64,000 nt of DNA from Malachius bipustulatus (GCA_910589415.1 CAJUUM010000037.1:310001-374000), one strand, 5' to 3'. Positions 43,480-54,652 are shown, counted from the stretch's first letter. Numbers and translations are program-made. Notes: generated by a model not told the origin, from the letters alone.

Positions 43480-44075
43480 CAGAGTCTCCTAGAGACGAGA
43501 GAGGAAATATACAACCTCCTGCTTGAAAACATTTAATCCTGCAGGTGTGAATATTGCTTTCTAATACTATGCAGGCCCTGAAAAAAATTATGCACAAGGG
43601 AATTGTTAAATTCTAACAAAAGTACTGGTTTTATGTACTTTTACTGTTGGTATTGTAGTTGAACTTTAGAAACATTGATGCATTAATATTTCTTTTTTTT
43701 ATGTTTTGTTTGTTTTGCTAATGAAATGTTTAATTGTATTTTGAGAGGACAATCTCGAACCTTTGGTATAAACATAAATTATAAATTAGGGAAGGGGGTT
43801 CTTCGGATCTATTAAATTTATTTGATCTGCAAAAGATTCTTCTTCATGCTGTTATGATTATTCTCTGCATATATGATTTAATTCCAGTAATAAATTTGAA
43901 ATATTGGTAGCCACTAATTAATAATAAGCTACTTTTTCCTTTTTCAAAGGACCCCGCAGTTTTGAAATGGAAATTGGGTTTCACTCAATTTACTTTTAAA
44001 ACTAGTGCAGTTGTAGTAGTGTAAAATGTCAGTCAAGTCATCGTGGTCAAATGTCTTTATGGGCGCAAACATAAA
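43480..44075. other. No gene seen
   Basis: AT-rich, no coding frame, repeat or structured element that I can support. Confidence 0.4.
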
Positions 44076-44077
44076 TT

Positions 44078-44600
44078 TATTTATTTATTTATTTTTATAA
44101 TAGTCAACGGGTAAATACCCTTTATACAATGTGTAGTTTAAGTTTAATAGATGAGTACACAGTTTGAATACAGTTGGTAATCATAACAAATGTCTAGATA
44201 AATCTATTTACAGCAAGTCTGGTTAGCCTCTTAAACAGTGACAGAGTATCAGACTGTGCCAGACCCCTAAATAACGAAGGGATTCCGAGATATTGGCTGC
44301 CGAAAGTGGAGATTTTATTTCAAACAAAAACCTGACCTGTCGTAAGTATTTATAAGTAACAATGATATGATTGCTATGTATTCATGTGTATTATTCTATG
44401 TAGTTGGAGATCCTATTGCCGTGAATTGTTTTGGTTATGGATCCTAGGCAAACCTTTTAGTCGTGTGCTGAAATATTCTTTGATTTTTCTCCGATTATCT
44501 GCTGCAGTGAATTTTCTCAATTCTTGTGGAACCATAGTGAAAAGCATGTACCGTGTTCGGAATAACTGTTTTATTTTTACCTTTGGTCAGTATTAGGGAA
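44078..44600 (-). mobile_element. LINE 3' end
   Basis: The + strand shows (TTTA)n at 44078-44100 followed by AGTCAACGGGT, the inverse of the 3' UTR and tail of the LINE at 17461-18575. Upstream on the minus strand is a broken frame with KQLFRTRYMLFTMVPQELRK, like an ORF2 C-terminal end. RT core motifs are absent. Confidence 0.55.
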
Positions 44601-45080
44601 TCCTTAGGGTACCCGTTAAGACGTCACTCACCCGGGTAAACATTGATATACCCGTTTGTAAATTTACCAACTAAACCTGTCTTATTTAAAATTTTTTTTT
44701 TTACTTATACAATTATATACAGGGTGATCAGTAACTCGCGCACTCAGAGCATGCTGCGGTAAACTTCATTTTTTAAGAGTGGTAAGTTTTCTTACTGCAG
44801 TGTTGTAAGTTCTTTTATTCCGAAGATATGACTATTTTTGTAAAAATAAGGGGGCAACTGAATATTATTATTATTTACTGAACATGTGAATAAGTTCGGG
44901 TTAGATGGTATTGTTATTATTTTTATTTCCATAGCAACGAAGGCATTTGAATATTTTATATTATTCTAAGTTGAGTTTAGGCGGTTGCCAAACTTCAAAT
45001 TTCGTTCAGATTTAAGTATGTTATCAATTTCCAACATTCTCATTTAGCATAGTCTCCCAACATAAATATGAATCCATCCT
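44601..45080. other. No gene; isolated transposon end
   Basis: At about 44718 the sequence CAGGGTGATCAGTAACTCGC follows a TA, like the outer end of a TA-type element, but I find no inverse partner nearby. The remainder is AT-rich with no coding frame. Confidence 0.35.
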
Positions 45081-45089
45081 TTTGTTCAC

Positions 45090-45373
45090 TTGAATCCTTG
45101 GAAAATGAAGAAAGCAGTGATGCTGGTCTATAATTACTAATCTCACCTTTATTTCCCTTTTTATACACGGGAACAACTTTTGCAACCTTTAACGAGTCGG
45201 GAAAAATCCCCATCTTGATGCTCGAGTTAATAACGTTCGTCAAAGGTTTGCCGATATACGATGCTACTGATTTTATTATCTTTGGTGGGATCTGATCTAG
45301 TCCACACGACATTTTTGGTTCCATTCCCATCAAAATGCGGCCCACCTCGCCTTCGTCTGTATGTTGTACAAAA
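45090..45373 (-). pseudogene. LINE RT N-terminal fragment
   Basis: The frame reads KMSCGLDQIPPKIIKSVASY, then PVYKKGNKGEISNYRPASLL and SFSK. This is the first RT block (K-KG-x5-NYRP-SL) of Jockey/CR1-type LINEs. Both sides are lost; the frame enters AT-rich DNA upstream and ends in a stop 18 codons after the motif. Confidence 0.8.
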
Positions 45374-45544
45374 AAATAAATAATAAATAAAAATAAATAA
45401 ATAATCACAAGCTTTATCGTCATTTTGGCAGGAGCATAAGTATTTTAATGAAGTATAGGACTAAAAATCCCAAAAGCCTCCCAAGGGGGCCAAAAAAATT
45501 TTTTTAAAGGAGAGAACACCGGTCTCAACTATGTAGATAAAACA

Positions 45545-45851
45545 AAGTCGGTCCAATTGATGTGTGTAGGCTTTCACGGTCGAAAATCGTAATTGATTCC
45601 GGGCTGTTGTGCCGTGGTCCATGACAATTTGTTCAGGAGGAGCAAATCTCCAATTATGATTCAAAAGTGGGTCCACTCCAGTAATTTTGGGCTTCGAGAA
45701 CTAGCTCATTCTATTAAGACTCATTCTTAGAATTTAAATAGTTGAATAGACTAACACAAACATCCATAGCGAGGCTGGGATTCAAACCCAGTTGATGGCA
45801 GTCTTAACGGCTTAGTACTCTGCACTCTTAACCCACTGAGCCACCACTCGC
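45545..45851 (-). mobile_element. tRNA-derived SINE
   Basis: The minus-strand head (45851-45768) has an A box TGGCTCAGTGGG and B box GGGTTTGAATCCC at tRNA spacing. The first bases GCGAG pair with CTCGC at the head's end, as an acceptor stem would. The middle does not give a clean anticodon arm, so it is a tRNA-like pol III promoter rather than a tRNA. A body with CGACCGTGAAAGCC and a non-tRNA sequence follows; the 3' limit is uncertain. Confidence 0.65.
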
Positions 45852-46041
45852 TCAGACTGTCAAAATTCTAATTGATAATAATTTCAAAAGTTTAGTCTGT
45901 CTGTCTCATACAGTCTAGGTAAACGTTACGAGCAAGCTTGATGCTTTTCTCAGTGTTAGAATGGTGACACTTGATATCAAAGGCAGGTCTTGTAATAGTT
46001 TGTAACTGATTTTTAGTATTATTTTTTTTTTTTTTTTGCAG

Positions 46042-46624
46042 TCATGGAGATCTGTATTCCAGCATCTGCTTTGAAAAGTACAGACTCCTATGAAGGAATC
46101 GAGATGGAATCATTGAAGGTGTTTATGAATTCAAAACGACGAACCAGATCGTCGTCGAATCACCGGAACAGAAGACTTCCGAAAACCAGGAAATGGTAAG
46201 AGCAGTTGAGTCACGTGGGTGGTCGTACGAGTTGAAATAACATAATAATTACAGTTTAAAGACAATGGTAAGCTAAATGCTCATCTAGCGACCACTCGCG
46301 GGTTAATCAAGCAAGTTGATTGCTATCCTCGAAAAAAAATGAGGACAGCATTCAGGGAGTGCTTGCGAAATCACAAAATTGAAATCCGGTGATCTGGAAT
46401 AGTGAATACAAGGAATACTTGAACTTCTTTTTTTTCGCCAAGATTTGCTAATTCTTAATTTTAAATTTTTAGGTATGGGAAGACCTGGTAGCCTTTCAAA
46501 GCACTTGCCCCCTTGATACCAGTTGTTTGGAGACTCACCTTCCCTTCTGGCTGCCAAGAGAGTTGACCTCTATCAAGCGGGCCGAGCGGATTGACAAAGA
46601 TAGTGGATCAGAGTTGGTTAGGAG
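46042..46624 (+). CDS. Three-exon fragment of an unrecognised gene
   Basis: Exon 1 (46042-46195) follows a long poly-T tract and TTTTGCAG and opens with an ATG at 46044; it ends at GTAAGA. A 13-nt exon (46255-46267) lies between ATTACAG and GTAAGC. Exon 3 (46473-46624) follows TTTTTAG and ends at GTGAGT. Joined, the three stay in one frame without a stop (about 106 codons). Exon 3 is clearly GC-richer than its surroundings and reads VWEDLVAFQSTCP ... LPFWLPRELTSIKRAERI. I do not recognise the protein. Other exons are not visible, so this may be a gene fragment or a gene with distant exons. Confidence 0.5.
46255..46267 (+). other. Candidate 13-nt micro-exon
   Basis: TTTAAAGACAATG is flanked by an AG acceptor and a GTAAGC donor. 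Its length restores phase: exon 1 ends with two bases of a codon, and 2+13 gives five codons, allowing exon 3 to start in phase 0. Skipping it would create a stop six codons into exon 3. Confidence 0.45.
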
Positions 46625-46979
46625 GTGAGTAAGGTGCTTAAGATTCAAGAAGTTTGCTTTTCGCAATGTCCATTTTATGGGTTGTTTGCTGGTCTTTTTT
46701 TAAACATCAATTAACCAATTGTTATTCCTTTATGGTTATAGATATAAAATAAATCAAGTTCTTATGAATTGGGAAAGACCATTCATTCAATAAATCTTAT
46801 AATAGAATTTAAATTTGACAAATTTAATAATAAAAAAGGTTCTTAACTACTGTCCTGGCTCCGCACACCATCATGCAGAAAACGGCCCAACAACGTGCGT
46901 GCTTTAACGTGAATCTTGGTTCATATCTTGAGTACATACATATGTAAAAAGATAGGTAAAAGATTGGGAATGTTGAATC

Positions 46980-47293
46980 GAAGTAGGAACATGTTTACAT
47001 TGTTTGCAAGATACACATTGTATAATGCGCTGGTATTATAAGGCAGCTTATAATTCAGTATTTGTAAGAGGTTTTATTGAGTTTCATAAATTGGAAGATA
47101 GTTTAAAAGGGGCAAGAAATGTGGGCATGTTTAAAGTGTTGTTAAGGGATAGGTACAAAAATGCCAATGTTAACTTTTAGTGTATAATTGTACAATTGAT
47201 AGAGTAGTTTATGATTGTTTTTGTTCTTAATGGAAGTATGATGTAGTACGATACAGCTTATGCTAAATTAAGTGCTTATTATTATTATTATTA
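46980..47293 (+). mobile_element. LINE 3' end with (TTA)n tail
   Basis: A plus-strand ORF2 C-terminal scrap reads AAYNSVFVRGFIEFHKLEDS and RNVGMFKVLLRDRY before a TAG (47179-47181). A short 3' UTR ends in (TTA)n at 47277-47293. The rest of the LINE is absent; the clade is not determined. Confidence 0.5.
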
Positions 47294-47393
47294 AAATATC
47301 ATAACCCTTGACGTGTGCGAATCTCTTAGAAGGTTTTGGGATTTCTAAGACATTAAAAAATGAATAAAAAAACCCAGCAAACAAAAATTGTTG

Positions 47394-49658
47394 CTAATTG
47401 GAACTCCAGCTCTGTGTCGGGCTTTGATAATCTTGTAGCAAACCTTTCTTTAATATCTGTAGGTGTTCATACTTTGCTTTTGTAATTTTTCGTCTTTCAG
47501 TAAATAAGTATGGCAGGTCGTCTAATTTTTTTGCTCTAATTTTGCTGTTAATCCGTTGTTGAAATTCATTCCACGAATGCTCTGAATGGCGCAATTTGTA
47601 TTCAATATCTCCATTCTGAGAGTATCGCAATGCTTTTAAATCTGTGACAACTGGATCACCTACTCCTCTACCTGGACGGATAGAATTGTAGAATCTTAAA
47701 CTAGAAAAATTCTTGAAGAAAAACGGTGTGTGATGCACTTCACTTGGTATGGTGATGGACTTTTTCTCGCTGCCAGACAAAATGACACGTAGTCTGCTGG
47801 CACATTAATTTTACGATAACACAATTTTTTTTCTATTGCAGTAGTGCATGGAGTCAACCTCCATCTGCGTGTGACCTCTAAAGAGGATTTTTGTTTAATG
47901 GTAATTTTGTGAAGCTTGCACAGATTTAAAAGAGCGTTGCTTAAGGTCGCATTTCGATTTTGACCAGTACAACCATCACTGTAGAATATTATATTCGCAG
48001 GCACCTCATTATCAATTTTTTTTACAATCTCTTCCTCTATAAAGTAACTAATAATACTGGAAAATTCATTTGAGGTCAAGCCACCCTCAACTTCATTCCA
48101 AATGAAGCAATATCCCTCTTTTGTCTTTAGGTTGTAAATCGTGAAGTTGTGCACGATCAGTTTGGTTTTATAGTACATACTGGAAACAGTTGATTTGGGG
48201 CTAAGTAGTACAGATTGTAAATCCATCGCATAGACTAAATCAGAATTGTTAGATGATTTATCTTTTTCTTTCTCTTCCCTTGCTTCTCGTTTCAAGGTTT
48301 GATGTGTGTTGTATTCTTCTTCGGACAAATTGTTGGTTCTGTAGACTTCACATATATCACCCAAGGCCTTCTTTGGACGAAATAGTGACAAATTTAGTTC
48401 ATCAAAAACTTCGTTGAATGTGAATATTGAGGAACTGGTAAAATTGTTCTTTTGGCAGAAGTTTTCTTTGTAGACCTTATATATTTCGGCCTTTGATTGC
48501 CAGATGGATTGCCAGGTATAACTTCTTAGTTGAGGCCCTGCAATAATGGCTTTCCATTTTTGGCAGACCGTTGAAGAACATTAGAAGAAAATCCCTTTTT
48601 TCTGCAAATCTTGATCGCCTTACTTCCCGTTTTTCAGATACAGTTTCTTGTAATGTACCTTGTTTCACCCACATTAAAACCATTGTTTCTTTGAGACCTA
48701 ATGTTCCCAAAAATATTTTCTTACAAACTCTGATATTTTCGAATCCAGATTTCAAATAATATTCCAAACTGAATTTTCGTCTAGAACTTTCTTCTGTTCC
48801 CCTTCTTCTTTTCACAGTTTTACACCTAACTAATGTTTGTACCAAAAGTTTTCTTTCTGCCCACCCCATATTTGCCCAGAATGATTGAAATATTTTTAAA
48901 CGATGCTGCTCCATTAATGTACAACATTCAATTGCTGATGCTTTCTTACTCCAGTAGCACTTATAGGGACCAGTTGACATTGTTGATCCAATCTTCTGTT
49001 TTCCTTCTCTTATGTCTTATTTTAGTAGTAAGAATAGTGGAATCACATTCACCCGCCTCGGCCCTATCAAGACTGAGTTTCGACATCACCGGATTTGCCA
49101 TCTTCTGAATTACATACTATCTTCTGATTCTCTTGTCTCATCGGGGGCATAAGTTTCATCGCTGGATTTATCATCTGAAAAGTGTTCCTCGAACTCTGCA
49201 TTCTCATTCAGGGTATTCATTCTTGTAGCAATAAATTGGCCATTCTGTGTAAATCATCCTCTTCTAGTTCTTTCGTTGTGTTAGTGGTAAGACTTTTCTG
49301 TTGTTTAAGGGGTTCCTGATGCATAATAATATGGTCAGGTTGCATGCCTTTCACTATTTTTAAAGTTTGATCGTGTACTTCTTGTTCTTCTACTTCAACT
49401 AGAGCTTCTCTCAGAATCCCCTCCTCAATTCTAAACCCTGTTAGATTGATGTTTTCCTCAATAGAATTTGAATGATAAGTATCAATGTCTTGATAATTAT
49501 AATTACATGCAATAACGTAAGGTTTTTGTATTCAGTGGTGTTAATTCTGTTCTAGAAGCTGCAGGTAACAAAGTACCATCATTGCTGTCTACCACGTATT
49601 CCATAATGGTGTTATTTTGTAAAGCCAAGTTCAAAATTTTTCTGCTTCGTGAAGACAT
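47394..49658 (-). pseudogene. Transposase-like family, paralogue 2
   Basis: It starts MSSRSRKILNLALQNNTIME, then has an acidic region (to about 49100), a basic stretch, and an N-terminal Cys/VCKK block (IRVCKKIFLGTLGL). PKMESHYCRASTKKLYL follows, then LSLFRPKKALGDICEVY. The core is VYAMDLQSVLL (about 48225), IIFYSDGCTGQNRN (about 47985) and, after a frameshift, GHTQMEVDSMH (about 47860). The C terminus reads IRPGRGVGDPVVTDLKALRY and KYEHLQILKKG. The three acid-bearing blocks suggest a DDE/D active site. Several frameshifts and stops remain, but almost all segments expected of a ~650-residue protein are present. No terminal inverted repeats were found. Confidence 0.75.
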
Positions 49659-50400
49659 TGTTTTCTGCAAGAAACTAAAAGGCCCTTTAAAGTTATTTTT
49701 TTAACAAACACTATTTTATTATTTGATAAGCTGGAAAAAGGTGTGGAAAAATTTTAATTAGAAATCCACGCATATCCATCACTAAATGAATATAGTCATC
49801 ATGCAAAACACGTATCTCCATGACAGAAATAATTTACAAATAATATCACATAGCATCAAAAAATAACTGTGAAACCGTGATTAATAATTACTGTGAATAT
49901 TTATTTCAATAACACTAGTTTTTTTTGCAAATATAAATATATTGTACTTACTTAGAAAATGAAACAAGTAGGTGACGACATTAACTAACACACTTAGCAC
50001 TGACACACATGGAGTTGAGTGATTTTCTAACCTATATGTCTAATATTGCCGATCCTAGGAGATACGCGGTTTTCTAATATGAGTATCATTATGTTTGGAA
50101 TAATAGTGGCTCTTACGGGAATTTCTAAGACGGTAGATATTTTACTTTCCCATTAGATGGCAGCAAAAGTCAAATATTGACTAAAAATGGAGTTACGTCG
50201 TTTTCTTTCTAAGCCGACGATATGTATGTTTTCTCATGCCACTGTTAAGTTTGCTCACCGGAAAAGGGATGGACCTATTTCTAGTCACACTCCTGCTTCT
50301 TTGATATATTTCACTTAATTTACAATATCAAAACATCAATGCTTCAAGCTCAAAGTTTTGACTTATACTCGTAGGTTTTTTATATAACTACCCATTTTCC
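49659..50400. other. No gene seen
   Basis: AT-rich 5' flank of paralogue 2. I searched the outer sequence by eye for an inverse of the 47.3-47.4 kb flank and found none. Confidence 0.35.
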
Positions 50401-50830
50401 AACTTTTGTGTCTGTAAATATAACTTTCAATGTTCTTCTCTGAATAGAATCGAGCATTCCAATTACATTCCCATAAGCAATTCCCCAAGCTATAATCCCA
50501 TAAGTAGAAATGCGTTAAATAAATTAGAAATAAATTAAATAATGCGTAGTGTATTTGCAGTAAATTACCGATATTCACAACAAATGAAAGTTTGTACAAC
50601 ACATAAATCAGGTACTTTGTTCTTTTTACTATTCCCCCCTTCACATGCTCCTCCCCATTTAAAATTATAGTCAATTATTACCCCCAAATATTTAGTGGTC
50701 GTACTTCTCTTTATCAATTTCCCATCTATTAGAATTTCAAAGTTATTTGGAACCGAGTCTCTGTACTTCCCGAATGTTATAATTTTTACTAGGAAATTAT
50801 TTCCATCTCTATAATCTCTTGTTAATACAC
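50400..50830 (-). pseudogene. LINE RT fragment fused into Gypsy reading frame
   Basis: The segment SVPNNFEILIDGKLIKRSTT followed by KYLGVIIDYNFKW corresponds to the post-catalytic region of the LINE at 62225-63435 (KYLGVIIDYKLKW). Another frame continues with KYLIYVLYKL and YSLGNCLWEC. It begins inside a continuous frame with the integrase C terminus at about 50830, so the junction creates a chimeric reading frame. Confidence 0.7.
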
Positions 50831-50839
50831 ATTCATCTA

Positions 50840-51335
50840 CTTCAAATAATTTGATCTCTCTGGTTCCTCTATAATATTTATTTAGTTTATCTTGAACTTG
50901 TCTTATCTTTTCCCCTACTTTTGAATTTTTACTAGGTAAGACTCTACTAAATCTAGTTTTAAGAGATTTACGGAACATTAGCTCAGCTTCAGCTGGGCTT
51001 AATCCAGTGGTACAGTTGTTCTATAATCGAATAAAAATCTGCATAGAATCAGGGCTTTATCCTGTGTTTTGTTTTCACCTATATAGCTCTTTTTTAAGAG
51101 CACTTTTGACTGTTTTCACAGCATTTTCGGCAGCACCGTTTGATGACGGATGAAATGGTGGACTAGTTACCTGCTTAATTTGGTTCAACTCCAGAAATTT
51201 ACAAAATTCAGAAGAGGTAAATGCGCGACCATTGTCAGAAACTACAGTTGTTGGTAGACGGAATCTTGCAAATAGGCCTCTTAACACTGCTACGGTAGCA
51301 CCTGACGTAATATGCGTCATAGGAAAAACTTCCAA
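50840..51335 (-). pseudogene. Gypsy integrase core and C terminus
   Basis: The frame at 51335-51075 reads LPTTVVSDNGRAFTSSEFCK and PPFHPSSNGAAENAV, giving the second catalytic Asp and the Glu of the D,D-35-E triad. After a ~100-bp region with lost frame, 50978-50840 reads KTRFSRVLPSKNSK and FEVDECVLTRDYR, the C-terminal domain. Integrase would insert the cDNA copy. Confidence 0.85.
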
Positions 51336-51356
51336 CCATTTAGTATGCGCATCTAA

Positions 51357-51915
51357 AGGTGCGTTTTCACCAAAAAATCATTGTTAGCAAACGTTCGCAA
51401 ATGTTTGCGAATGTTTCCAAATGTTTGCAATTAAAGTGTCTCCACTGAATATTCACAGACACCTGGTACGTTATTAGCAATCATTTGTTCATGTTCCGAG
51501 CAAAAATGGCTCCGAAAAGAAAACGTATTGTTAGTGCCGCAGCTTTCATAATTATGACTGTTTTAATTGAAAAACAGAATAATAAAAAGAGAACTCGTAG
51601 ATTTTGGACATCCCATTTTTTGGTTATAGTTATAGTTAATTTGGTAGACACGTTGCAGTTGCTGGAAAACAACAAACAACACTGCTCTGATTCCCTGAGA
51701 TTCCTGCGAACACTCCCTGCCCGTCTACACTGAAAATACTTTGCGCACGCACAAGCAACAAATCCCTTTGATGTACCGACAACGATCGGAACACGGACAA
51801 ATGATTGCAAATGTTGGCGAATGCGCGTCATTTTCGTCTCCACCAAACAAATATTGTGATTGCAAACATTTGCTAACAATTGCAAACGTTTTGCGCGCTT
51901 GGTGAAAACGCTCCT
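51357..51915 (+). mobile_element. Harbinger-like element inside Gypsy integrase
   Basis: The ends AGGTGCGTTTTCACCAA and (complement of the right end) AGGAGCGTTTTCACCAA are inverted repeats, flanked by TAA on both sides (51354-51356 and 51916-51918). PIF/Harbinger elements duplicate a three-base TWA target. GCAAACATTTGC-like subterminal motifs occur near both ends. It carries only the start of a transposase-like gene, so it is non-autonomous. Confidence 0.82.
51506..51733 (+). pseudogene. Harbinger-type transposase N-terminal scrap
   Basis: A 75-codon frame beginning MAPKRKRIVSAAAF with KKRTRRFWTSHFL. An R-R-x-W-x-x-P/S-like motif close to the N terminus is characteristic of HARBI1/Harbinger nucleases. 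The DDE core is absent. Confidence 0.6.
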
Positions 51916-52033
51916 TAAAATTACAAAATGATGCTTTCCACAGTACGGTCCCATAAAATCTCAAATGTAACCTTTCCCAAGGTGTGTTTGGCCATTCCCA
52001 TGGGGTAAGACTTGCTTTTGGTGGATTATCCAC
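51916..52033 (-). pseudogene. Gypsy integrase segment upstream of insertion
   Basis: Two overlapping frames contain EWPNTPWERLHLRFYG and, one base off, MGPYCGKHHFVIL, corresponding to the start of the integrase catalytic core. The frameshift lies between them. The second frame runs to the TAA target, and the core resumes beyond the Harbinger-like element in the same phase. Confidence 0.75.
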
Positions 52034-52989
52034 AGTGCTCAGACCACCAAACCCATTCTTTATCTTTTTTCAATAGCTGATACAGGGGATGTAAAATTGT
52101 CGCTAAATTATATACAAATTTGCCATAATAACTAATTAATCCTAAGAATGATATTAATTTCGTGACTGTATTTGGTTTAGGAGTATTTTTAATTGCGTCA
52201 GTTTTGCTCTTACATGCATGTAAACCATTTTTGTCGATTACATACCCTAAATACTCGATGCTGGGTTGGAAAAATTTACATTTTTTAGACTTTACCTTTA
52301 GTCCTGATTCAGACAATATTTTTAGTACATTCTCTAATCTTTGGTAGGGCATCTTATCTGTTGACCCAGTGTCATCAGTCAAGGAATACAACAACACGAT
52401 CTAAGCCTGCTAATAAAGATTCCATGAGCTGTTGAAATTTTGATGGTCCACAGGCAACACCGTACATCAAGCGGTTGAGCCGAAAAAGCCCCTTATGCGT
52501 CGAAATCGTCAATAATTCTTTCGAGCTTTCATCTACACACAATTGCTGGTATGCATCAGCCAGGTCTAGTTTACTATAGCTCTTACCACCACTTAGTGCA
52601 CAGAATAAATCCTCGATCCTAGGCAGCGGGCACTGATCCACTTCTATGCAAGGGTTGATTGTGACCTTGAAGTCTCCGCAGAGTCTCGCATCACCCCCCT
52701 TCTTAAGAACTGGTACCACTGGAGTTGCCCATCTGCTGTAGTTTACCGGTTCGATAATACCTAAGGATAAGAGTCTGTCAATTTTATTTTCCACCTTATC
52801 TTTGATTGCAAAAGGAATTGGCCGCGCTTTAAAATATTTTGGACTGACATTATTATCCTTTAATCTAATGCTAACTGTCTGTTTATTAAATGTACCAATT
52901 CCCTGTGCAAATACTGACTGATATTTGGAAAAAAGTTCCCTTAATTTTTTCTCTTCATTATTCAGGTAATTGAAGCTTTGCAAATCCAA
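52026..52989 (-). pseudogene. Gypsy reverse transcriptase and start of RNase H
   Basis: The first frame (52989-52375) carries RPIPFAIKDKVENKI, SRWATPVVPVLKKGGDARLC, SYSKLDLADAYQQL and LMYGVACGPSKFQQLM, then ends at the catalytic block (VVVFLD). A frameshift at about 52385 moves to the second frame (52397-52026), with SGLKVKSKKCKFFQPSIEYL, FLGLISYYGKF and the connection domain. The RNase H remainder is deleted. Confidence 0.88.
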
Positions 52990-53055
52990 TCTTATACATA
53001 TTTAAGAAATCTCGACCTGCTATTGGAGGGCCTCCATTTTTCATCACGTATAAAT

Positions 53056-53889
53056 TTAAATTATTTGAAACATTTTGATAAGCCACCCTACCGTGATAAC
53101 ACCGGTAGGCTTTACTTGCATTCCATTATAAAAATAAAATGATTTATATGTAGGAAATAATTTACAGTGCTTAAATTTTGAATTGAAAACGTTTTCGGAA
53201 ATTGCTGAATTACTTGCGCCAGAGTCAATCTGAAATTTAAGAGGAACCCCTTCAATCGACACTGCTATTTCAAAATCATTTGTACCCTTCTTTGAATTGA
53301 TTGTAAATAAGTTTAAGTCATCAATATCCTCCACTTCTCTTGAATCATTTTCCGTTACATAAAAATGCGCTTTTGAACCCTTATTGTGACGGTGTGAATT
53401 ATTATTTGAATTATTATTTTTATTATAACAAACTGAAGCTAGATGTCCCCTCATCTTACAAATTCTACAAGTACTATTTAAAAAAAAAAAACACTTATCT
53501 TTTTCGTGATTACTCCTGCAGCAAACCTCGCAATGCTTTCCCGTAGAAGACGTTCCTAGCTTGCTGCTGCTCTCAACTGGATGTGATCGGCCTTGCCCCT
53601 TGGAAAATTGCCTTGCACCCCGTAGATGCTGCACCGTCTCCCTCTTAATGGACACCTGATCTTGATAGTTGCTTAAAGCAGCTACTTTTGTTTCAGCTGT
53701 CATGACTATCTCCTCAAAAGATGCTGCCACCTTTTCTTCTAACAAACGGTCCAGAATTGCACCTTTTTGAAATCCACAAATGAATTTATCTCGTAAGATG
53801 CCATCCATTTCTGCTCCAAATTGACATCTGCTTGCTAAGCTGCGAAGTCTCGCTGACCAATCTCGAGGCTGTTCAGAGTCCAGCTTCAT
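53056..53889 (-). pseudogene. Gypsy gag zinc knuckles and protease
   Basis: The frame includes a capsid segment (FICGFQKGAILDRLLEEKVA), two CX2CX4HX4C zinc knuckles (CEVCCRSNHEKDKC and CRICKMRGHLASVC at about residues 135-160), then the aspartic protease active site FQIDSGASNSAI (about 237). It ends within protease, where a frameshift separates it from RT. Confidence 0.85.
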
Positions 53890-54075
53890 GGCCTGATTAA
53901 ATTTATATAACGCTCTGCCAGCGGTACTTGTTGCGGGGTAATTTGTATTTGTATTTTTGAGGGTGATTAAGTTACTGCGACCTAAAAGATCTATTGTATC
54001 CCCTCTACTTTGCTTCGTCTGGTGTGGAATCCCTTTAGTGAAGCACCCTCTCCAAGTCTGTTTCCTTGAGAAACT

Positions 54076-54522
54076 TCAGGATTTTGAGAGGGCCATGGTC
54101 GGGTAAGTTCCCTGCCTCTGGCTGGTGGTGGCCCAGAACATTCTTTTGAGTTCTATCGCATCGCAGTTAGCAGCAGGTGACGTGATGTCTCGTCTCCTTT
54201 CCCGCAGAATCTGCAGACGCCATTTTCTTCTATGCCTAACTTCCTCAGGTGGTTGCGGGGTAAAATGTTTGTCGAATTTCCCAATAAAATTTTTGTAAGT
54301 CACTTCTTCCGGTTTTGTTGGGCTGCATAAGCTATACATCAACTTGTAGCCTTCTTCATCTAGGAAAGTTGAGTAAAATAGCACGCTTTTTCTCGTCCGC
54401 GGTTATTTCATTTGCCGCAAAATAATTTTCTAATCTAGCCTTACGTATATGTGGACCAGTCCGAAATGTTCAAAATAAACTCCCTGAGATGACCAACAAT
54501 CATCTCTTTGGTGTCTGGCATT
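54076..54522 (-). pseudogene. Gypsy gag N-terminal part
   Basis: The ATG at 54520-54522 opens MPDTKEMIVGHLREFI and ISDWSTYT. After an indel, the frame 54384-54076 reads FLDEEGYKLMYSLCSPTKPE and FIGKFDKHFTPQP, typical of insect Gypsy gag capsid. Several frameshifts precede the following zinc-knuckle frame. Confidence 0.75.
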
Positions 54523-54652
54523 TTGATAACACGCGCGCACAAAAAATTAACTTCGAATTTAATAAGATTCTCGAGAAGAAGTAAAATATTATTTTAATTT
54601 TTCAAGCGTCAATGCACTGATTATCTTTCATTACTTAACATGATTTCACTTA

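Noticed and set aside
45768..45851. A functional tRNA gene
   Set aside because: Boxes A and B are present, but the anticodon and D/variable arms do not fold convincingly and a SINE body follows.
47371..47385. CCCAGCAAACA as a terminus of the transposase-like paralogue 2
   Set aside because: The motif matches the end at 28067, but I found no inverse partner upstream of 49658.
48571..49108. Plus-strand frames at paralogue 2
   Set aside because: Antisense shadows of the transposase-like pseudogene.
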